Source: a virus | Virus record (IMG/VR): IMGVR_UViG_3300050821_002172 | Span: 1 to 26,459 of that record | DNA: 26,459 bases | Reading direction: 5' to 3' (one strand) | Shown: piece after piece, positions 23,243-26,459 of the stretch | Layout: each line of letters begins with the position of its first letter | Numbering within the stretch: position 1 is the first letter of the stretch | Translations under genes and position numbers: made by a program | Notes under the pieces: generated by a model | Database searches by the model: none | What the model saw: only the letters and a program-made list of their open reading frames with translations | What the model was told of the DNA's origin: nothing

Positions 23243-23602
23243 TTAACCTTCCCACTTGCGCAGGGTACAGGTCGTTTCCCCACCACCGTTAGTGCTGGTA
23301 TCAACAATGACCCACTCACCTTGATTAACGCCATTACAGTCTTGTGCAATTGTTACGTGATCACCTTGTTTGGGCAGTACGCCAAACTCAACTTCAAGAA
23401 TATCTAACTCAGTGCGCTGGTCAGAATAAACCGTATTGTTTTCCGCCAACACAGCTAACAGACGTGTATCAAAAATTCCGCGCCCTGCATAAGCTGGTGA
23501 CCCTGGCGATGAAACGATCGGATTAAACATAACATCAACCGCGAACGTATCAAAATTCGGGCTATAAATAAGTGCTGAAAAATTTATCCCTTGATTTGCC
23601 AT
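23243..23602 (-). CDS. Putative head-closure / head-tail joining protein
   Basis: This 119-residue protein is mostly beta. It opens with ALIYSPNFDTFAVDVMFNPI, then SPAYAGRGIFDTRLL, SDQRTELDILEVEFGVLPKQGDHVTI and WVIVDTSTNGGGETTCTLRKWEG. The 'D(I/V).(E)(V/F)EFG.LP.QGD.V' motif is characteristic of small joining proteins in the lambda gpFII / HK97 gp7-9 neighbourhood, often annotated as head-tail joining or 'phage tail protein'. AAGG lies upstream at normal spacing. It overlaps the gp10-like gene by 19 bases. The place in the cluster supports head completion; family assignment is by pattern only. Confidence 0.75.
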   Translation of the reverse strand: MANQGINFSALIYSPNFDTFAVDVMFNPIVSSPGSPAYAGRGIFDTRLLAVLAENNTVYSDQRTELDILEVEFGVLPKQGDHVTIAQDCNGVNQGEWVIVDTSTNGGGETTCTLRKWEG

Positions 23603-23958
23603 TGCAACACCTTGCTCATAAGCACAGCCATCCTGTCACAGAGCATGGTAAATAATTCAGCACGCAAAATCGGCCGCGTAGAAGTATGCACTTGCGCCAT
23701 ATGAATGCGCTGCGCTACTTGCCTATTAGTTTTACGTGTTGGCATCCAAGTGCGTGACCGTGGCCATACGCCAGTCACTGCAGAAGTTTCCGTGTCCTGC
23801 AGCGTGTTAGGATACTTACGATGCATGTCCTCTGACTGCCATGCAGTCAGTTCCTCAAATATTTCAATCTTACCAAGCTGCACAATGTCTTCCACCATTT
23901 TGTCAATGGTGTTTTGGATTGCGTCCAAGCCAACAGTTTCTACATTAAGCTCGGTCAT
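23584..23958 (-). CDS. HK97 gp10-like neck/tail completion protein
   Basis: This 124-residue protein starts at the ATG at 23958, which overlaps the upstream stop as ATGA and has AGGA 7 bases before it; an in-frame TTG two codons earlier is less likely. The N-terminal helix LDAIQNTIDKMVEDIVQLGKIEIFEEL is followed by DMHRKYPNTLQDT, a loop with WPRSRT and basic TRKTNRQVAQRIH, then the helix RPILRAELFTMLCDRMAVLMSKVL. This layout (long helix, R-rich loop, RP.L...L) is that of HK97 gp10-type proteins, which act at the neck in tail completion. No anomaly apart from the unusual Trp/Arg-rich loop. Confidence 0.75.
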   Translation of the reverse strand: MTELNVETVGLDAIQNTIDKMVEDIVQLGKIEIFEELTAWQSEDMHRKYPNTLQDTETSAVTGVWPRSRTWMPTRKTNRQVAQRIHMAQVHTSTRPILRAELFTMLCDRMAVLMSKVLQWQIKG

Positions 23959-24584
23959 ACCCAAATCCTCATATAGTGATAAAGCAAATCCTTCACAGCC
24001 TGTGCCGCTGCACCAAATGGCGTACCACCAGTTTGTTTCAACAACACATTTGGATCAAAAAACATGACCCGCGCTTCCTTATGACTAAGGCTGCGTATGC
24101 CGGACGTTAATTGCCGCGCTATCCACAACCGATAATTACGGATCATAATTTCACAAGCTGCCTTCAATGCTGGTGGTGCATCATCAGGCAACAAATAGCC
24201 ACCCGTATAAGTCACACTGATTGGCTCATCCTGCCCAGCGAACAAACTAAGCTTGCCACTGGCTACTTCAAGTTCCCATTGTGATGGGTCATAAGGCGTA
24301 CCACGCGGGCACTCAACCGCCGTTATGTCAGCGGCCTTTGTGGGCCAATGCGAAAGGTACACTCGCCGTGAGTCCAGGTCGCGCCAAGTTTCCTGTACTT
24401 CTTCTTTCGCAAAACAACGATTGCACTCCGTGGCAATTACATCCGACATTACTGTAATCTGATTTTGTAATTGGGCGTCTTGACTAGTATCAGTGTCCGG
24501 AATCTTAAGAGCCTCTTTCATTTCTTCCAACGACATTAAATCAAACGTCGTGGCTGGCGTTATGATGTTAATGATACTGTCCAT
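23955..24584 (-). CDS. Head-tail connector, HK97 gp6-like
   Basis: This 209-residue protein has the classic gp6/gp15 pattern: DLMSLEEMKEALKIPDTDTSQDAQLQ followed by the long helix ITVMSDVIATECNRCF, then a beta domain with DSRRVYLSHWP, GKLSLFAG, ISVTYTGGYLLPDDAPPALKAAC and a final helix. The pattern 'TYTGGY.LP.DAP.ALK.A' is characteristic. It forms the ring beneath the portal. The C-terminal part (SHKEARVMFFDPNVLLKQTGG, AAQAVKDLLYHYMRIWV) is also family-like. The start shares one base with the preceding stop (TAATG), so it is probably coupled to the collagen-like gene, which here separates it from the portal. Confidence 0.9.
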   Translation of the reverse strand: MDSIINIITPATTFDLMSLEEMKEALKIPDTDTSQDAQLQNQITVMSDVIATECNRCFAKEEVQETWRDLDSRRVYLSHWPTKAADITAVECPRGTPYDPSQWELEVASGKLSLFAGQDEPISVTYTGGYLLPDDAPPALKAACEIMIRNYRLWIARQLTSGIRSLSHKEARVMFFDPNVLLKQTGGTPFGAAAQAVKDLLYHYMRIWV

Positions 24585-26080
24585 TAGCGCGTCTCAATCT
24601 GGAATTGCTCAAAAAGCTCGCGCAGATTAAGCTCTACCTCATTGCCATCAGACATGACGGCAACTACGCCATAATTTTCACGGTTTATTTTCCAGGCAAG
24701 AATGGTCGCACCCGTGTCACCTTGCGGCCCTCTAGCGCCAGGCTCGCCTCTTGGTCCGGTGGGGCCAACCTTGCCAATCTTGCCAGCACTAGCAATTAGC
24801 TGCCAACCATCACCAGGGCATTTACCAGGAGCAGAGCATTTAGCTATAAAACTAGAACCATTAAGCGCCACCACATCATAGCGAACATAAACAGTTTTTT
24901 CGTCATATGTTCCAGTGATTTGTGGCGTGGCGCCATCTACCCCTTTAGCTGACAAGCAAATCCAGTCTTCGCCATCTGGTGACTGAGCCGTGTCCTTAAG
25001 TGCTTGGTACGTCGCACCCGCATAAGTTACAACGTCAGCGGCGTAATGCACCGCGCCAGCCTTGTAAGCTTTCACAACAGGCAACTTACCAGGCATGCCT
25101 TGCGGACCATGGTCACCTTTTTCACCACGCTCACCGGGTAAGCCACGCGCACCATCCTTGCCGTCTGCGCCAGTTTTCCCAACCAAGCCCGGTATGCCTT
25201 GCTCACCGCGCTCACCTTTTTCACCACGTGGGCCAGGTATGCCCGGAATGCCATCTTTTCCCACCAGGCCGGGTACACCTTGCTCGCCACGGTCGCCCTT
25301 TGGTCCGGGGTCACCTTGCCAACCAGGTGCGCCAGGTGCACCGTCCTTACCCACCAGGCCAGGCATGCCTTGTGGTCCGGGATCACCCTTTTCACCGGGC
25401 AGGCCATCGTTACCTTTTTCACCGGGTAGCCCGTTACTGCCATCCTTACCGTCGGCTCCAGGCGCCCCAGGCAAGCCCGCTGGGCCACTGTCACCAGGGG
25501 CGCCACGCTCACCAGGGAGACCCTGCTCGCCGCGCGCACCGGGCACGCCATCGGCGCCAACAGACCCTTGGGCGCCAACTTCCCCTTTTGCACCCTGCTC
25601 ACCGGGCGAGCCTTGCGGCCCAGGTGGCCCTATACCACCAACGACGCCAGGGTCGCCCTTCTGCCCCATAGGCCCAGGCAGGCCAGGGTCGCCTTTGTTG
25701 CCGTGGTGGCCCATGCTGCCCGTCAGGCCCTGCTTGCCCTCAACGCCTTGCGGCCCAGGTGGCCCTACTTCACCAGGCAAGCCTTGCGGACCTTGAGCGC
25801 CATCCCGCAGCTCGCGCAGGCGCGCGGCAAATTCATTTTGTAGCTTGGTTACAGTGTCAGCAACCGTGGCACTAAGCTCAGCGCGCAAGGTAACATTTTC
25901 TGTACGCAAGTCTGCAATCGTGCGGCCAAACTCAGCTATGATCAACGCACGCTCACGCTGCCACTGATGCTTTTCAAAGGCAATAGTTTCAGCGAGTATT
26001 TCGCGCAGTGCTTCAACCGGATAGGCGTCGTCCGGCACGCTCAACGGAGTTTCGTAATTTTCCGATTTCGGCTGCAACAT
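24584..26080 (-). CDS. Collagen-like protein with coiled coil and CBM5/12-like modules, in the head cluster
   Basis: This is a 498-residue protein. Residues ~20-92 form a charged coiled-coil-like helix (EALREILAETIAFEKHQWQ ... LQNEFAARLRELRDG). Residues 94-333 are 80 uninterrupted Gly-X-Y triplets with many GLPGE(K/R) and GLVGKDG units, consistent with a stable triple helix of about 70 nm if fully extended (about 0.29 nm per residue). Residues ~336-380 and ~390-433 are two related modules with spaced aromatics (YKAG..., DVVTYAG.TYQA, W; then YDVVALNGSSFIAK, GDGW) like chitin-binding CBM5/12 folds. A last G-X-Y patch leads to a compact C-terminus (AWKINRENYGVV, LNLRELFEQF), likely a trimerisation cap. 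It overlaps the portal end by 68 bases and the gp6-like start by 1. Probably a virion surface fibre. Confidence 0.9.
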   Translation of the reverse strand: MLQPKSENYETPLSVPDDAYPVEALREILAETIAFEKHQWQRERALIIAEFGRTIADLRTENVTLRAELSATVADTVTKLQNEFAARLRELRDGAQGPQGLPGEVGPPGPQGVEGKQGLTGSMGHHGNKGDPGLPGPMGQKGDPGVVGGIGPPGPQGSPGEQGAKGEVGAQGSVGADGVPGARGEQGLPGERGAPGDSGPAGLPGAPGADGKDGSNGLPGEKGNDGLPGEKGDPGPQGMPGLVGKDGAPGAPGWQGDPGPKGDRGEQGVPGLVGKDGIPGIPGPRGEKGERGEQGIPGLVGKTGADGKDGARGLPGERGEKGDHGPQGMPGKLPVVKAYKAGAVHYAADVVTYAGATYQALKDTAQSPDGEDWICLSAKGVDGATPQITGTYDEKTVYVRYDVVALNGSSFIAKCSAPGKCPGDGWQLIASAGKIGKVGPTGPRGEPGARGPQGDTGATILAWKINRENYGVVAVMSDGNEVELNLRELFEQFQIETR

Positions 26081-26459
26081 CTACCTTCCCCTTTGCGGGT
26101 GGCACAGCAGGCGCGGCTAATGCGGGTGGCGCCGCGTCAGGACGCGGACTTGGCGGCGGGTGCGGCCCAGTACTACCAGGCCCAGCCGGTTGAATATTAG
26201 CGGCTGCCGAAAGCGGTACCACCTGCTGCTGGACACGCGGCTCATCACCAAATTTAACTTCATCAAGATTTTCCATTCCGCGTGCTTCATTAGGCGAATA
26301 AATCCCACCCTGTACGCCTTTGACCAAACCTTCAATGCGCGTGCTGAATGCACTACGCAGCAATGCATCAGTGCTAAATTCCACATACTCGTCCGGTGGC
26401 CCGTCAAGCATAAACAATACGCCGAACGCCTCTTCAATATGATTAAGTGCAAACCCAAG
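26013..26459 (-). CDS. Portal protein C-terminus (HK97 family), 5' end beyond window
   Basis: About 148 residues are visible, open from the right edge. The first, LGFALNHIEEAFGVLFML, is followed by EYVEFSTDALLRSAFSTRIEGL and KGVQGGIYSPNEARGMENLDEVKFGDE. The sequence 'F.TDALLR.....R.E......G...PNE.R..E.L' is a clear HK97-type portal C-terminal signature. After this comes a Pro/Ala-rich low-complexity tail (AGPGSTGPHPPPSPRPDAAPP) and a basic helix (VAAEIGKLRNSVERAGRRL). The last 68 bases are read in two frames because the collagen-like gene starts inside them. The portal forms the dodecameric vertex ring through which DNA passes. The true start is outside the window. Confidence 0.92.
   Translation of the reverse strand, partial: LGFALNHIEEAFGVLFMLDGPPDEYVEFSTDALLRSAFSTRIEGLVKGVQGGIYSPNEARGMENLDEVKFGDEPRVQQQVVPLSAAANIQPAGPGSTGPHPPPSPRPDAAPPALAAPAVPPAKGKVDVAAEIGKLRNSVERAGRRLSG

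Noticed and set aside
25000-25796. Long plus-strand ORFs rich in Pro/Ser/Gly opposite the collagen gene
   Set aside because: They are the antisense of Gly-X-Y codons. The GC-biased triplet repeat leaves several frames open on both strands; no ribosome site or recognisable domain supports them.

Overview
The window is one co-directional block of virion structural genes from a contractile-tailed bacteriophage or prophage. All recognisable genes lie on the minus strand, so transcription runs from the right end (26459) to the left end (1). No integrase, terminase, lysis, replication or host gene, and no tRNA, is visible. The tail proteins follow Mu order. The portal and neck proteins are of the HK97/lambda type. 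The host is therefore probably a Gram-negative bacterium; several fibre and spike motifs remind me of phages of Alphaproteobacteria, but that is only an impression. Both window edges cut genes: a portal C-terminus on the right and a glycine-rich secreted-type protein on the left. No stretch over 300 bases lacks a gene; the largest gap is 135 bases (10006-10140).

Layout in transcription order. Head and neck (26459-22586): portal C-terminus, a 498-residue collagen-like protein with two carbohydrate-binding-like modules, gp6-like connector, gp10-like neck protein, head-closure protein and tail terminator. Tail shaft (22584-19291): DUF2635 protein (Mu gp38), tail sheath with an inserted beta domain, tail tube, and a chaperone pair joined by a programmed -1 frameshift at TTTTTTC. 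Tape measure (19301-13592): two tandem paralogous genes with different C-terminal cell-wall enzyme domains. Baseplate (13591-7691): DNA-circularisation protein split into two genes, gpP/gp44-like hub, gp45-like spike, gp46-like wedge, baseplate J (gp47) and gp48/YmfQ. Receptor-binding region (7694-1): a lectin-like fibre plus small partner protein, present as two diverged copies, then a small Cys-motif protein, a BppU-like protein, a second collagen-like fibre, and two proteins with Sec signal peptides.

The genes are tightly packed, with ATGA overlaps or gaps of a few bases, which suggests translational coupling along long transcripts. Three perfect or near-perfect RNA hairpins sit in the only real gaps: before and after the sheath gene, and between spike and gp46.

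The most unusual points are: the double tape measure, whose copies keep a gapless N-terminal match but carry an L,D-transpeptidase-like domain in one copy and a transglycosylase-like plus amidase domain in the other; the duplicated fibre module; the export signals on fibre-like proteins; the collagen/CBM protein inside the head-neck cluster; the decorated sheath; and the split circularisation gene. Protein family calls come from reading motifs by eye, not from searches.
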